Assembly (NCBI RefSeq): GCF_020884795.1
Contig: NZ_BBZF01000018.1
Coordinates: 124,001 to 188,000, forward strand
Origin: Micromonospora okii
GTDB lineage: Bacteria; Actinomycetota; Actinomycetes; Mycobacteriales; Micromonosporaceae
Length of the DNA stretch: 64,000 bases
Direction of reading: 5' to 3'
Positions 1-8,287 of the stretch are shown in pieces. The notes beneath the pieces are model-generated. The model was not told the DNA's origin. It did not search any database and worked only from the letters and a program-made list of their open reading frames with translations. The position numbers were made by a program, and so were the translations under genes. Every line of letters starts with the position of its first letter. Position 1 is the first letter of the stretch.

Positions 1-437
1 AGCTGGGCCGGGAACTTGTCGGCCTGGTTGGCGATGCCAACCCGGTCCAGCAGGGCCAGGCCGCGCTCGCGCGCGTTCGCCGGCTTCTCCCCGCGCACCT
101 TGATCGGGCCGAGGGTGACGTTCTCCAGGATCGTCTTGTGCGCGAAGAGGTTGAACGACTGGAACACCATGCCGACCTCGCTGCGCAGCTTCGCCAGCGC
201 CTTGCCCTCGGCGGGCAGCGGCTGCCCGTCGAAGGTGATGGTGCCGGAGCTGATCGGCTCCAGCCGGTTGATGGCGCGGCACAGCGTCGACTTGCCGGAG
301 CCGGACGGGCCGATCACCACGACGACCTCGCCCCGGCCGATCGAGAGGGAGACGTCGTGCAGCACGTGCAGCGGACCGAACCACTTGTTGACCGAGTCCA
401 GCACGATGAGCGGTTCGCCCGTCGTCACGTCGTCCAC
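1..437 (-). CDS. Polar amino-acid ABC transporter ATP-binding protein (N-terminal part, cut by window edge)
   Basis: This is the ATPase subunit of an amino-acid uptake ABC transporter of the GlnQ/GluA type, which hydrolyses ATP at the inner face of the membrane. The reverse strand shows a Walker A motif (GPSGSGKSTL) about 40 residues in and a Q-loop (MVFQSFNLFAHKT) typical of polar amino-acid importers. About 145 residues are present; the signature motif, Walker B and the C-terminus lie beyond position 1. I chose the GTG at 437 as start. A second GTG at 428 is possible, because an AGGGGA lies only 2-3 nt before the first GTG and about 12 nt before the second. The permease and binding-protein genes are presumably beyond the edge. 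Confidence 0.85.
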   Translation of the reverse strand, partial: MDDVTTGEPLIVLDSVNKWFGPLHVLHDVSLSIGRGEVVVVIGPSGSGKSTLCRAINRLEPISSGTITFDGQPLPAEGKALAKLRSEVGMVFQSFNLFAHKTILENVTLGPIKVRGEKPANARERGLALLDRVGIANQADKFPAQ

Positions 438-632
438 CGTCCCCTGTCGTTGCGCGTCGGTGGGTCTGATGACCCCCGGTTGGGCAACTCTAGGCGGGCT
501 GACGTGGCAGGACGCAACCCAACTGGTCACGGTGCGGTAACACCGGTAACGATCCGCGTCGGGCGTCCGAATTCCGTCGCCGACCGGCACGGCCGGGTGG
601 CGTCGGACACGCCCGGCGCACATCATGGGGGG

Positions 633-1622
633 ATGACGGAGCCGGTGCGCCTGACCGAGTACGCCCGCGGCGGGGGCTGCGCCTGCAAGATCCCGCCCGG
701 TGAGCTGGAGGCGATGGTCGCCGGCCTCGGCCCCGCGAGCGGGACGGCGGAGCTGCTGGTCGGCCTCGACCACGGCGACGACGCCGCCGTGGTCCGCCTC
801 GACGAGCGGACCGGCCTGGTGAGCACCGCCGACTTCTTCACCCCGGTGGTCGACGACGCCTACGACTGGGGGCGCATCGCCGCCGCGAACGCGCTCTCCG
901 ACGTGTACGCGATGGGCGGCACCCCGCTGGTCGCGCTCAACCTGCTCTGCTGGCCCCGGGAACGGCTCCCGCTGGAGCTGGCCCGGGAGGTGCTGCGCGG
1001 CGGCCAGGACGTGGCCCGGGAGGCCGGCTGCCACCTGGCGGGCGGGCACAGCGTCGACGACGACGGCCCGAAGTACGGGCTCGCGGTCACCGGCGTGGTC
1101 CGGCCGGAGGAGCTGATCACCCTCGACGCCGGGCGGGCCGGGCTGCCGCTGTCGCTGACCAAGCCGCTCGGCGTCGGGGTGCTCAACACCCGGCACAAGG
1201 CCACGGGCGAGCGGTTCGCCGAGGCGGTCGCCTCGATGGCGGCGCTCAACCGGGACGCCGCCCGCGCGGCGGTCGCCGCCGGCGTCCGGTGCGGCACCGA
1301 CGTGACCGGGTTCGGGCTGCTCGGGCACGCCTCGAAGCTGGCCCGGGCCAGCGGGCTCACGGTGGCGATCGACGCGGCGGCGGTGCCGTACCTGCCGGGG
1401 GCGCGGGAGGCCGTCCGCGACGGGTACGTCAGCGGCGGCAGCCGGCGGAACCTGGACTGGGTGACCCCGTGGACCGACTTCGGCGGCGCGGACGAGGGGG
1501 AGCGGCTGCTGCTGGCCGACGCGCAGACCTCGGGCGGGCTGCTCGTCGCCGGCGAGCTGCCCGGCGCGCCCGTGATCGGCGAGCTGCGCCCCCGGGGCGA
1601 GCACATGGTCGTCGTCCGCTGA
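633..1622 (+). CDS. selD: Selenide, water dikinase (selenophosphate synthetase)
   Basis: The enzyme makes monoselenophosphate from selenide and ATP, the selenium donor for selenocysteine and selenouridine synthesis. The 329-residue protein has the N-terminal catalytic motif GGGCACKI (Cys16, Cys18, Lys19), so the residue that is selenocysteine in some homologues is Cys here. It also has the AIRS-family core, including GHSVDDDGPKYGLAVTG and TDVTGFGLLGH. The ATG at 633 follows a GGGGGG tract and places the catalytic Cys at the usual distance from the N-terminus. The frame stays open about 165 codons further upstream, but that stretch overlaps the divergent ABC gene and is not homologous. No selA, selB or tRNA-Sec is seen in the window, so the selenium user is elsewhere. 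Confidence 0.95.
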   Translation: MTEPVRLTEYARGGGCACKIPPGELEAMVAGLGPASGTAELLVGLDHGDDAAVVRLDERTGLVSTADFFTPVVDDAYDWGRIAAANALSDVYAMGGTPLVALNLLCWPRERLPLELAREVLRGGQDVAREAGCHLAGGHSVDDDGPKYGLAVTGVVRPEELITLDAGRAGLPLSLTKPLGVGVLNTRHKATGERFAEAVASMAALNRDAARAAVAAGVRCGTDVTGFGLLGHASKLARASGLTVAIDAAAVPYLPGAREAVRDGYVSGGSRRNLDWVTPWTDFGGADEGERLLLADAQTSGGLLVAGELPGAPVIGELRPRGEHMVVVR

Positions 1623-1834
1623 GCGGCCGCTGGCCCGGGTGTCGCCGCACCGGCGGGGCACCATAGCTGACAAGCTGTCGCGTTTCCGTCACTTCCCGCT
1701 ACGGCCACCCAGGAAATTTTGCCCGGAATGGTCACAGACCGGTAACTTGCCCCCGGCTGCGGTCATATGCCCCCCACCATCGTCAGTAAGGCCCGATCCG
1801 GAGGCCGGTGGGACGAACGCAGCGAGGAGGCGGC

Positions 1835-2314
1835 GTGACCGAGCTGTGGAACTGGAGAATCGACGCGGTACCCCCGGTGGAGGTGTACCCGGCGCTGGCC
1901 GAGGCCCTGGGGCGGGTGGTGATGCCGCTCGCGGTGGCCGACCCCGCCCGGCTGCCCGCGTACGCGGTGGTCTGCGACGTCTGGGAGGCGCCGGGGGAGT
2001 TCGGCACCGTCGTGGACTGCTACGGGGTGCCCGAGCGACTGCCGGAGCTGCCCGCCGTGGCGGCGCTGGCCCGCCTGCTGGGGCGCGACTGCCTGTTGCG
2101 CGACGACACCCTCGACGCCGGTCGGCACCTGCTCGTCGCGCCCGGCGGCACGATCCGCCCGGTGCACTTCGACGTCGTCGAGACCGACGACGGGGAGGTG
2201 CTCAGCGGCCGACGGCTCTGCACCCTGGCCCACCCCGGCTGCCGGGGCTGGTCCCGGTGCCACCGGTCCCGGTGGGCCCCCGACTCGGTCGCCCCGGCCC
2301 TCGCCGCGGCCTGA
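1835..2314 (+). CDS. Conserved hypothetical protein
   Basis: I do not recognise this 159-residue soluble protein. The GTG start at 1835 is supported by a strong GAGGAGG at 1824-1830. The sequence is acidic and hydrophobic in its first 110 residues. It ends in a short Cys/Trp/Arg-rich stretch (CTLAHPGCRGWSRCHRSRW) holding three Cys and a His that could bind a metal, although the spacing fits no standard zinc ribbon I know. There is no signal peptide or membrane segment. It stands alone between selD and DUF2277. Codon use and third-position G+C match a real gene. Confidence 0.7.
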   Translation: MTELWNWRIDAVPPVEVYPALAEALGRVVMPLAVADPARLPAYAVVCDVWEAPGEFGTVVDCYGVPERLPELPAVAALARLLGRDCLLRDDTLDAGRHLLVAPGGTIRPVHFDVVETDDGEVLSGRRLCTLAHPGCRGWSRCHRSRWAPDSVAPALAAA

Positions 2315-2334
2315 GCCGGCGGGCCCGGGACGGG

Positions 2335-2565
2335 TCAGCCCCGCCCGGCCGGCTGCTGGCCCCCGCGCACCACGAGCTGGTCGAGCAGGGTCGCGGTGGC
2401 CTCGGCGACGGCGGCCACCGCCGCGTCGAACGCCGCCGCGTTGTGCGCGGCCGGTGCGCGGAACCCGGAGACCTTCCGGACGTACTGCAACGCCGCCGCC
2501 TCGATGTCGGCGCGGCTCACCTGCGGCACGAACGGCTCACGCAGGGTCTTGATGCTTCGGCACAC
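2335..2565 (-). CDS. DUF2277 family protein
   Basis: This small 76-residue protein begins with the family hallmark (M/V)CRSIKTLR and continues with ALQYVRKVSGFRAP, both diagnostic of DUF2277, which has no known function. I chose the GTG at 2565 because it puts the CRSIKTLR motif at the N-terminus as in homologues and because GAGGAGC lies 6 nt upstream. A longer reading to 2649 would add unrelated residues. It is transcribed away from miaB, and the two start codons are about 50 bp apart, so they share a divergent promoter region. Confidence 0.85.
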   Translation of the reverse strand: MCRSIKTLREPFVPQVSRADIEAAALQYVRKVSGFRAPAAHNAAAFDAAVAAVAEATATLLDQLVVRGGQQPAGRG

Positions 2566-2602
2566 GGCTTGCTCCTCGTTCGGGTCGGTCGGTGGGTGCG
2601 GA

Positions 2603-2608
2603 TACGCT
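2603..2608 (+). promoter_or_regulatory. Putative -10 box (TACGCT) of miaB, leaderless type
   Basis: TACGCT fits the actinobacterial TANNNT -10 consensus and ends 9 nt before the miaB ATG, so the transcript would start at or next to the start codon. No Shine-Dalgarno sequence precedes the ATG and no clear -35 is visible. Confidence 0.4.
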
Positions 2609-2617
2609 GTGCGGGTC

Positions 2618-4135
2618 ATGACTACCGCAGCCGCGGGCAGCCCGCGCACCTACCAGGTGCGCACGTACGGCTGCCAGATGAACGTGCACGATTCCGAGCG
2701 CATCTCCGGCCTGCTGGAACAGGCCGGCTACGTGCGCGCCGCCGAGGCCGACGACAACCCCGACGTGATGGTGTTCAACACCTGCGCCGTGCGGGAGAAC
2801 GCCGACAACCGGCTCTACGGCAACCTGGGTCACCTGCGCCCCGTGAAGGACAGGCACCCGGGGATGCAGATCGCCGTGGGCGGCTGCCTCGCCCAGAAGG
2901 ACCGGGGCGACATCGTCCGCAAGGCCCCCTGGGTCGACGTGGTCTTCGGCACCCACAACATCGGGTCGCTGCCGGTGCTGCTGGAGCGGGCCCGGCACAA
3001 CGCCGCCGCCGAGGTGGAGATCCTCGAATCCCTCGACGTCTTCCCCTCGACGCTGCCGACCCGGCGCGAGTCGACGTACGCCGGCTGGGTGTCGATCTCG
3101 GTGGGCTGCAACAACACCTGCACGTTCTGCATCGTGCCCTCCCTGCGCGGCAAGGAGAAGGACCGCCGCCCCGGCGACATCCTCTCCGAGGTGCGCGCCC
3201 TGGTCGACTCCGGCGTGCTGGAGGTGACCCTGCTCGGGCAGAACGTCAACTCCTACGGCGTCGAGTTCGGCGACCGGTACGCCTTCGGCAAGCTGCTGCG
3301 CGCCTGCGGCGACATCGAGGGCCTGGAGCGGGTGCGGTTCACCAGCCCGCACCCGAAGGACTTCACCGACGACGTCATCGCCGCGATGGCCGAGACCCCG
3401 AACGTCTGCCACTCGCTGCACATGCCGTTGCAGTCCGGCTCCGACGACGTGCTGAAGGCGATGCGCCGGTCGTACCGCTCGGAGAAGTACCTCGGGATCA
3501 TCGAGAAGGTCCGGGCGGCGATGCCGGACGCGGCGATCACCACGGACATCATCGTCGGCTTCCCCGGCGAGACCGAGGCCGACTTCCAGCGCACCCTCGA
3601 CGTGGTCCGCGAGGCCCGGTTCTCCTCGGCGTTCACCTTCCAATACTCGAAGCGCCCCGGCACCCCGGCCGCGACCATGCCCGGCCAGCTCCCGAAGCAG
3701 GTCGTCCAGGAGCGGTACGAGCGGCTGATCGCCGCCGTGGAGGAGATCACCTGGGCGGAGAACAAGAAGCTGGTCGGCGAGACCGTCGAGGTGCTGGTCG
3801 CCGTCGGCGAGGGCCGCAAGGACGAGCGCACCGGCCGGATGTCGGGCCGCGCCCGCGACGGCCGCCTCGTGCACTTCGCGACGGGCGCGGACGACGGACC
3901 CGGCTCCCTCGCCGGGCGGATCCGCCCCGGCGACATCGTGCACACCACCGTCACCTACGCCGCCCCGCACCACCTCAACGCCGACGGCGAGCCGCTGGCC
4001 CACCGGCGCACCCGGGCCGGGGACGCCGCCGAGGCGGGGCGCTCCCCGCGTACCCCCGGGGTGTCGCTCGGGCTGCCCACGATCGGCGCGCCGGCCGCGC
4101 CGCCCGCGCCGACGACCGGCTGCGCCGCCCACTGA
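2618..4135 (+). CDS. miaB: tRNA-2-methylthio-N6-dimethylallyladenosine synthase MiaB
   Basis: This radical-SAM methylthiotransferase adds the 2-methylthio group to i6A37 of tRNAs reading UNN codons, using the product of MiaA (encoded 3.9 kb downstream). The 505-residue protein has three parts. The N-terminal UPF0004 domain carries the three auxiliary-cluster cysteines (YGCQMN Cys19, FNTCAVRENA near 55, GGCLAQ near 89). The radical-SAM motif CNNTCTFC has Cys164, Cys168 and Cys171. A TRAM domain follows near 400-460. The C-terminal 45 residues are Ala/Pro-rich and longer than in E. coli. The ATG at 2618 starts the conserved TYQVRTYGCQMN region after 11 residues. The gene order miaB then DUF349 is typical of actinobacteria. 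Confidence 0.96.
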   Translation: MTTAAAGSPRTYQVRTYGCQMNVHDSERISGLLEQAGYVRAAEADDNPDVMVFNTCAVRENADNRLYGNLGHLRPVKDRHPGMQIAVGGCLAQKDRGDIVRKAPWVDVVFGTHNIGSLPVLLERARHNAAAEVEILESLDVFPSTLPTRRESTYAGWVSISVGCNNTCTFCIVPSLRGKEKDRRPGDILSEVRALVDSGVLEVTLLGQNVNSYGVEFGDRYAFGKLLRACGDIEGLERVRFTSPHPKDFTDDVIAAMAETPNVCHSLHMPLQSGSDDVLKAMRRSYRSEKYLGIIEKVRAAMPDAAITTDIIVGFPGETEADFQRTLDVVREARFSSAFTFQYSKRPGTPAATMPGQLPKQVVQERYERLIAAVEEITWAENKKLVGETVEVLVAVGEGRKDERTGRMSGRARDGRLVHFATGADDGPGSLAGRIRPGDIVHTTVTYAAPHHLNADGEPLAHRRTRAGDAAEAGRSPRTPGVSLGLPTIGAPAAPPAPTTGCAAH

Positions 4136-4142
4136 CGCGACC

Positions 4143-4170
4143 GGGGCCCGCCGCGCCAGCGACGGGCCCC
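4143..4170. terminator. Bidirectional hairpin between miaB and DUF349
   Basis: GGGGCCCG (4143-4150) pairs with CGGGCCCC (4163-4170) across a 12-nt loop, 7 bp after the miaB stop and 20 bp before the convergent DUF349 stop. No U-tract follows, as is common in high-GC actinomycetes. Confidence 0.6.
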
Positions 4171-4190
4171 GACCGGGGGGTACGAACGGC

Positions 4191-5399
4191 TCAGCCGGCC
4201 TGCTCGGCGAGCTGGAGGAACTGCCGCTTCGAGGCCAGCGCCTGCTCGGCCTCCTTGACCCGCCGCGCGTCGCCGGCGGCCTGGGCGCGGGCCAGCCGCT
4301 CCTCGGCCTCGGCCACCTGCGCCCGCATCTGGGCCAGCAGCGGGTTGTCCTCCTTGGTGGTGCGGCGCCACGCCGAGTCCATCACCTCGCGGACCTTCTC
4401 GTCGACCACCCGCAGCCGCCGCTCCAGCCCCGCCGCGGCCTCCCGCGGCACCCGGCCGGCCTCGTGCCACTGCGCCTGGATGTCCCGCAGCTTCGCCTGC
4501 GCGCCCTTGGGATCGGCGTCGACGTCCAGCGCCTCGGCCTCGGCGAGCAGCGCCTGCTTGCGCTCCAGGTTGGCCCGCTGCTCGTTGTCCCGCGCGGAGA
4601 AGACCTCGCTGCGCCGGGTGAAGAAGCCGTCCTGGGCCGCCCGGAACCGTTCCCAGAGCTTCTGCTCGGCCTCCTTGGCGGCGCGCGGGGCGGCCTTCCA
4701 GCGGGCCATGAGGTCCTTGAGCTCGTTGGCGGTGGCCGCCCACTCCGTGGAGTCCTTCAGCTTCTCCGCCTCGGCGACCAGATCCTCCTTGACCTGCTGC
4801 GCCTGCTTGCGCTGCGAGTCCAGGGTGGCGAAGTGGGCGCCACGGCGGCGGGTGAAGCCGTCCCGGGCGGCGGCGAACCGCTTCCACAGCTCACCGTCGG
4901 TCTTCTTGTCGACGCCGCGGATGGTCTTCCACTCGTCGAGGATCTCCTTGAGCCGGTCCCCGGCGGTCTTCCAGCCGGTCGACTCGGCGGCCAGCTTCTC
5001 CGCCTCCTCCACGAGGGCGGTCTTGCGCGCCAGCGCCTCGCCCCGGGCGGCGTCCCGCGCGGCCCGGGCCTCGCCGGCCTTCTCCTCGGCGAGGGTGGCC
5101 AGCTTGTCCAGCCGCGCGGCCAGCGCGTCGATGTCGCCGACGACGTGCGCCTCCGGCAGCGACGCGCGGATCCGGCGGATCGTGGTCAGCGAGTGACCGG
5201 CGTCCGCCGCGCCCGAGTTGAGCCGCGCCGCGGTCAGGTCCACCTCGGTGACCAGGTCCGCGTAGCGGCGGGCGAAGTGGGCGAGCCCCTCCTCCGGGGC
5301 CCCCGCCTGCCAGGATCCGACCACCCGCTCGCCCTCGGCGGTCTTGACGTACACGGTGCCGTCCGCGTCCACCCGTCCGAAGGCCGTCCAGTCGCTCAT
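4191..5399 (-). CDS. DUF349 coiled-coil protein
   Basis: This 402-residue protein contains repeated DUF349 units, each with a pattern like W(K)xAxDxLKExLxxWKxI followed by LWxRFxAARDxFxxRR. They recur about every 75 residues and are linked by Ala/Glu/Lys-rich helical stretches, so the protein is probably an extended helical bundle or coiled coil. Its function is unknown. The equivalent in M. tuberculosis (Rv2731) also lies next to miaB. The ATG at 5399 starts MSDWTAFGRVDADGTVYV, the usual N-terminal small domain, and GAGGA lies about 10 nt upstream. An open extension to 5633 is not homologous. Charged, with no membrane segment. Confidence 0.88.
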   Translation of the reverse strand: MSDWTAFGRVDADGTVYVKTAEGERVVGSWQAGAPEEGLAHFARRYADLVTEVDLTAARLNSGAADAGHSLTTIRRIRASLPEAHVVGDIDALAARLDKLATLAEEKAGEARAARDAARGEALARKTALVEEAEKLAAESTGWKTAGDRLKEILDEWKTIRGVDKKTDGELWKRFAAARDGFTRRRGAHFATLDSQRKQAQQVKEDLVAEAEKLKDSTEWAATANELKDLMARWKAAPRAAKEAEQKLWERFRAAQDGFFTRRSEVFSARDNEQRANLERKQALLAEAEALDVDADPKGAQAKLRDIQAQWHEAGRVPREAAAGLERRLRVVDEKVREVMDSAWRRTTKEDNPLLAQMRAQVAEAEERLARAQAAGDARRVKEAEQALASKRQFLQLAEQAG

Positions 5400-5588
5400 G
5401 TGCCCATCCTCGTTCTCCCGGCGTCGACGGGAAGACCCGCGATCGCCGCCACGGCGCAGCAAAGTTACTCCCGGCATTGTCACAGGTCCGACCCGGTCCG
5501 CGTCGAGCGCCTGTCGCCGACCGTGACCATACGGTGTCCTAGACCCCGGACGACACCATCGGCGCGGGGACGCACCGGCGCGTCCCGC

Positions 5589-5594
5589 TACGGT
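5589..5594 (+). promoter_or_regulatory. Putative -10 box (TACGGT), leaderless type
   Basis: TACGGT lies exactly 6 nt before the GTG at 5601, which places the predicted transcription start on the start codon. No ribosome binding site is present. Confidence 0.4.
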
Positions 5595-5600
5595 GAACGG

Positions 5601-6314
5601 GTGCCTCTGGTCGCCGCCGCCGTCTGCCCCCATCCGCCCCTGCTCGTCCCCGAGGTCGCCGGCGCCGCCGCCGGCGAGCTGGACGACCTGCGCGCCGCCT
5701 GCGAGGCGGCGGTCGCCCGGCTGCTCGCCGCCGAGCCGGAGGGGATCCTGCTGGTCGGCGGCGGGCCGGCGACGGAGTCCTTCGGCGCGGCCGACTACGG
5801 CTCACTGCGTCCGTACGGGGTGGACCGGTACGTGCGGCTGTGGAAGACCAACTGCGCCGGCTCCGACCGGCTCCCGCTGAGCCTGACGATCGGCGCGTGG
5901 CTGGTCGGCCGCTCCGGCACCGGGCTGCCCCGCCTCGCGTACGCGGTGGCCGCCGACGCCTCCCCGGCCGAGTGCGCCCGGCGGGGCGCCGAGCTGGTCG
6001 CCGACGACCGGGTGGCGCTGCTGGTGCTGGGGGACGGGTCGGCGTGTCGCGGCACGAAGGCGCCCGGCTACGACGACCCCCGCGCCCAGGCGTACGACGA
6101 GGGGGTGGCCCGGGCCCTGGCCGACGCGGACGCCGACGCCCTGCTCGGCCTCGACCCGGGCCTGTCGGCGGAGCTGCGGGCCGCCGGGCGCGCGCCCTGG
6201 CAGGTGCTCGCCGGCGCGGCGCGGGCGACCGGCGGCGACTGGCGCGGCGAGCTGACCCACCACGAGGCCCCCTACGGCGTGGCCTACCTGGTGGCGACCT
6301 GGGCGCCGGCGTGA
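5601..6314 (+). CDS. Class III extradiol dioxygenase-fold protein (Rv2728c-like)
   Basis: This 237-residue protein starts VPLVAAAVCPHPPLLVPEV. The CPHPPLLVPE motif resembles the metal-binding N-terminus of LigB-type class III extradiol dioxygenases. Actinobacterial members sit next to miaA, as here, and their substrate is not established. Other conserved stretches are LLVLGDGSACRGTKAPGYDDPRA and a C-terminal THHEAPYGVAYLVATW. The GTG at 5601 matches the conserved N-terminus. The stop falls inside the first copy of the 54-bp repeat that separates it from miaA. It is probably co-transcribed with miaA and dapF. A catalytic activity should not be assumed. Confidence 0.8.
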   Translation: MPLVAAAVCPHPPLLVPEVAGAAAGELDDLRAACEAAVARLLAAEPEGILLVGGGPATESFGAADYGSLRPYGVDRYVRLWKTNCAGSDRLPLSLTIGAWLVGRSGTGLPRLAYAVAADASPAECARRGAELVADDRVALLVLGDGSACRGTKAPGYDDPRAQAYDEGVARALADADADALLGLDPGLSAELRAAGRAPWQVLAGAARATGGDWRGELTHHEAPYGVAYLVATWAPA

Positions 6315-6480
6315 GCGCGAGGAGTGAGCTTGCGAGCCCCGCAGTCGTGAACGGGGGTTGGGCTGTGAGCGCGAGGAGTGAGCTTGCGAGCCCCGCAGTC
6401 GTGAACGGGGGTTGGGCTGTGAGCGCGAGGAGTGAGCTTGCGAGCCCCGCGTCGTGAACGGGGTCGCGCTGTGAGCGCGT
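6311..6480 (+). repeat. 54-bp tandem repeat, three copies plus a partial fourth that forms the miaA start
   Basis: The unit begins GTGAGCGCGAGGAGTGAGCT. Copies start at 6311, 6365 and 6419, with periods of 54 and 54. The third is shortened to 52 bp, and a fourth partial copy begins at 6471 with GTGAGCGCG. Copies one and two are identical over their length. The first copy contains the stop of the upstream gene and the fourth supplies the GTG of miaA. Because 54 is a multiple of three, the repeat stays open in a frame that encodes an 18-residue unit (VSARSELASP and so on). Confidence 0.9.
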
Positions 6481-7397
6481 ACGTCGGGCGCGGCACGGTC
6501 GTGGCGGTGGTCGGGCCGACCGCCGCCGGGAAGTCGGCGCTGAGCGTCGCCCTCGCCCACGCGCTCGGCGGCGAGGTGGTCAACGCCGACTCCATGCAGC
6601 TCTACCGGGGCCTGGACATCGGCACCGCGAAGCTCACCCCGGCCGAGCGGGAGGGGGTGCCGCACCACCTGCTCGACATCTGGGAGGTGACCGAGCCGGC
6701 CAGCGTCGCCGAGTACCAGCGGCTGGCCCGCGCGGCGATCGACGACGTCCTCGCCCGGGGGCGGGTGCCGCTGCTGGTCGGTGGCTCCGGCCTGTACGTG
6801 CGGGCGGTGCTGGAGCGGTTCGAGTTCCCCGGTACCGACCCGGCGGTGCGCGAACGGCTGGAGGCGGAGCTGGCCGAGTCGGGCCCGGCCCCCCTGTACG
6901 CGCGGCTGCGCGCCGCGGACCCGGCCGCGGCGGCGGGCATCCTGCCCGGCAACGGCCGGCGGATCGTCCGCGCCCTGGAGGTGATCGAGCTGACCGGCGC
7001 GCCGTTCACCGCCTCGCTGCCCGAGCCGACGCCGTACTACCCGTCGGTGCAGCTCGGGGTGGACCTGGACACCGCGCTGCTGGACGAGCGGATCGCGTTG
7101 CGGGTGGACCGGATGTGGGCCGCCGGCCTGGTCACCGAGACCCGGGAGCTGCTCGGTCGGGGCCTGGCCCAGGGGCGCACGGCCAGCCGGGCGCTCGGCT
7201 ACCAGCAGGTGCTGCGGCTGCTCGCCGGCGACCTCACCGAGGCCGAGGCGCGCGACGAGACGGTGCGCGCCACCCGCCGTTTCGTCCGCCGGCAGCGCTC
7301 CTGGTTCCGCCGCGACCCGCGCGTGCACTGGCTGGACTCGGCCGCTCCCGGCCTCGTCGAGGACGCGCTGCGGCTCGTCAGGTCGGCTGCGCGATGA
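6471..7397 (+). CDS. miaA: tRNA dimethylallyltransferase MiaA
   Basis: MiaA transfers the dimethylallyl group from DMAPP to A37 of tRNA, the step before MiaB. The 308-residue protein has the P-loop GPTAAGKS near residue 15, the family motif DSMQLYRGLDIGTAK, the tRNA-contact region around GSGLYVRAVLE, and RFVRRQRSWFRRD near the C-terminus. The GTG at 6471 is the best start: it gives VSAYVGRGTVVAVVGPTAAGKS with the P-loop at the usual distance. A longer start at 6432 would translate part of the tandem repeat. The start codon itself belongs to the last repeat copy, so translation initiation may have been reshaped by the repeat. dapF follows after 7 bp. Confidence 0.95.
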   Translation: MSAYVGRGTVVAVVGPTAAGKSALSVALAHALGGEVVNADSMQLYRGLDIGTAKLTPAEREGVPHHLLDIWEVTEPASVAEYQRLARAAIDDVLARGRVPLLVGGSGLYVRAVLERFEFPGTDPAVRERLEAELAESGPAPLYARLRAADPAAAAGILPGNGRRIVRALEVIELTGAPFTASLPEPTPYYPSVQLGVDLDTALLDERIALRVDRMWAAGLVTETRELLGRGLAQGRTASRALGYQQVLRLLAGDLTEAEARDETVRATRRFVRRQRSWFRRDPRVHWLDSAAPGLVEDALRLVRSAAR

Positions 7398-7404
7398 TGG
7401 GGCC

Positions 7405-8241
7405 GTGGAGTTCACCAAGGGACACGGCACCGGCAACGACTTCGTCATCCTCCCGGACCCGGAGGGCGCGCTCGACCTGACGTCCGGCCTGGTCGCGGCG
7501 CTCTGCGACCGGCGGCGGGGGATCGGCGCGGACGGTGTCCTGCGGGTGGTCCGCTCGACCGCGCACCCGGAGGCCGTCGGCCTGGCCGGCGAGGCCGAGT
7601 GGTTCATGGACTACTGGAACGCCGACGGCTCCTTCGCCGAGATGTGCGGCAACGGCGCCCGGGTCTTCGTCCGCTACCTGGTCTCCACCGGGCTGGCCGA
7701 GCCTGACGGGGCGACCCTGCGGGTGGTCACCCGCTCCGGCGTCGTGCGGGCGCGCCTGGACGGGGAGACGGTCGCCGTGGAGATGCGTCGCCCCCGGCTG
7801 CGCGACACGGCGACGGCCACCCTGGGCGGGCTCACCCTGCCCGGCGCGGCCGTGGACGTCGGCAACCCGCACCTGGTCTGCGTCCTGCCGGCGGGGCTGG
7901 CGCTGGGCTCGCTCGACCTCACCCGGGCGCCCGAGGTCGACCCGGTGGTCTTTCCCGCCGGGGTGAACGTCGAGTTCGTCGCCCCGGGCGACCCCGTCGA
8001 CGGCCACGTGCTGATGCGGGTGTACGAGCGCGGCTCGGCCGAGACGATGTCCTGCGGCACCGGCGCGTGCGCGGTGGGGGCGGTGGCGCTGCGGGACGCG
8101 GGCCGCGACACCGGCACGGTGGCGGTCGACGTCCCCGGTGGCCGCCTGACGGTCACGGTGACCGACGACTCCTGCTGGCTGGCGGGCCCCGCCGTCCTGG
8201 TCGCCACGGGCACGGTAGACCCGGCAACCCTCACGGCCTGA
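7405..8241 (+). CDS. dapF: Diaminopimelate epimerase
   Basis: DapF interconverts LL- and meso-diaminopimelate for lysine and peptidoglycan synthesis. The 278-residue protein carries both catalytic cysteines, in NADGSFAEMCGNGAR (Cys81) and SCGTGACAV (Cys217), plus the early GTGNDFV motif. The GTG at 7405 lies 7 bp after miaA, preceded by GGGG. The gene ends the run from 5601 and faces the malic enzyme gene. Actinobacteria of this group use meso-DAP or hydroxy-DAP cell walls, so the gene is expected to be essential. Confidence 0.96.
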   Translation: MEFTKGHGTGNDFVILPDPEGALDLTSGLVAALCDRRRGIGADGVLRVVRSTAHPEAVGLAGEAEWFMDYWNADGSFAEMCGNGARVFVRYLVSTGLAEPDGATLRVVTRSGVVRARLDGETVAVEMRRPRLRDTATATLGGLTLPGAAVDVGNPHLVCVLPAGLALGSLDLTRAPEVDPVVFPAGVNVEFVAPGDPVDGHVLMRVYERGSAETMSCGTGACAVGAVALRDAGRDTGTVAVDVPGGRLTVTVTDDSCWLAGPAVLVATGTVDPATLTA

Positions 8242-8287
8242 CCCACACCCCGCCGACCTCCCCGCGCCCACCCCCGCCCCCGCCCAT

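Noticed and set aside
138..632. Upstream extension of the selD reading frame
   Set aside because: It lies over the antisense of the ABC ATPase gene and lacks homology; the ATG at 633 has the right distance to the catalytic Cys.
1639..5196. An uninterrupted plus-strand reading frame of more than 1,000 codons
   Set aside because: It overlaps miaB and the antisense of DUF349 in the wrong frame, is rich in Arg/Ala/Pro, and has no conserved motif; it is an effect of high G+C codon bias.
6311..6480. A CRISPR array
   Set aside because: The units are directly adjacent with no spacers and read through as coding sequence, so it is a tandem repeat.
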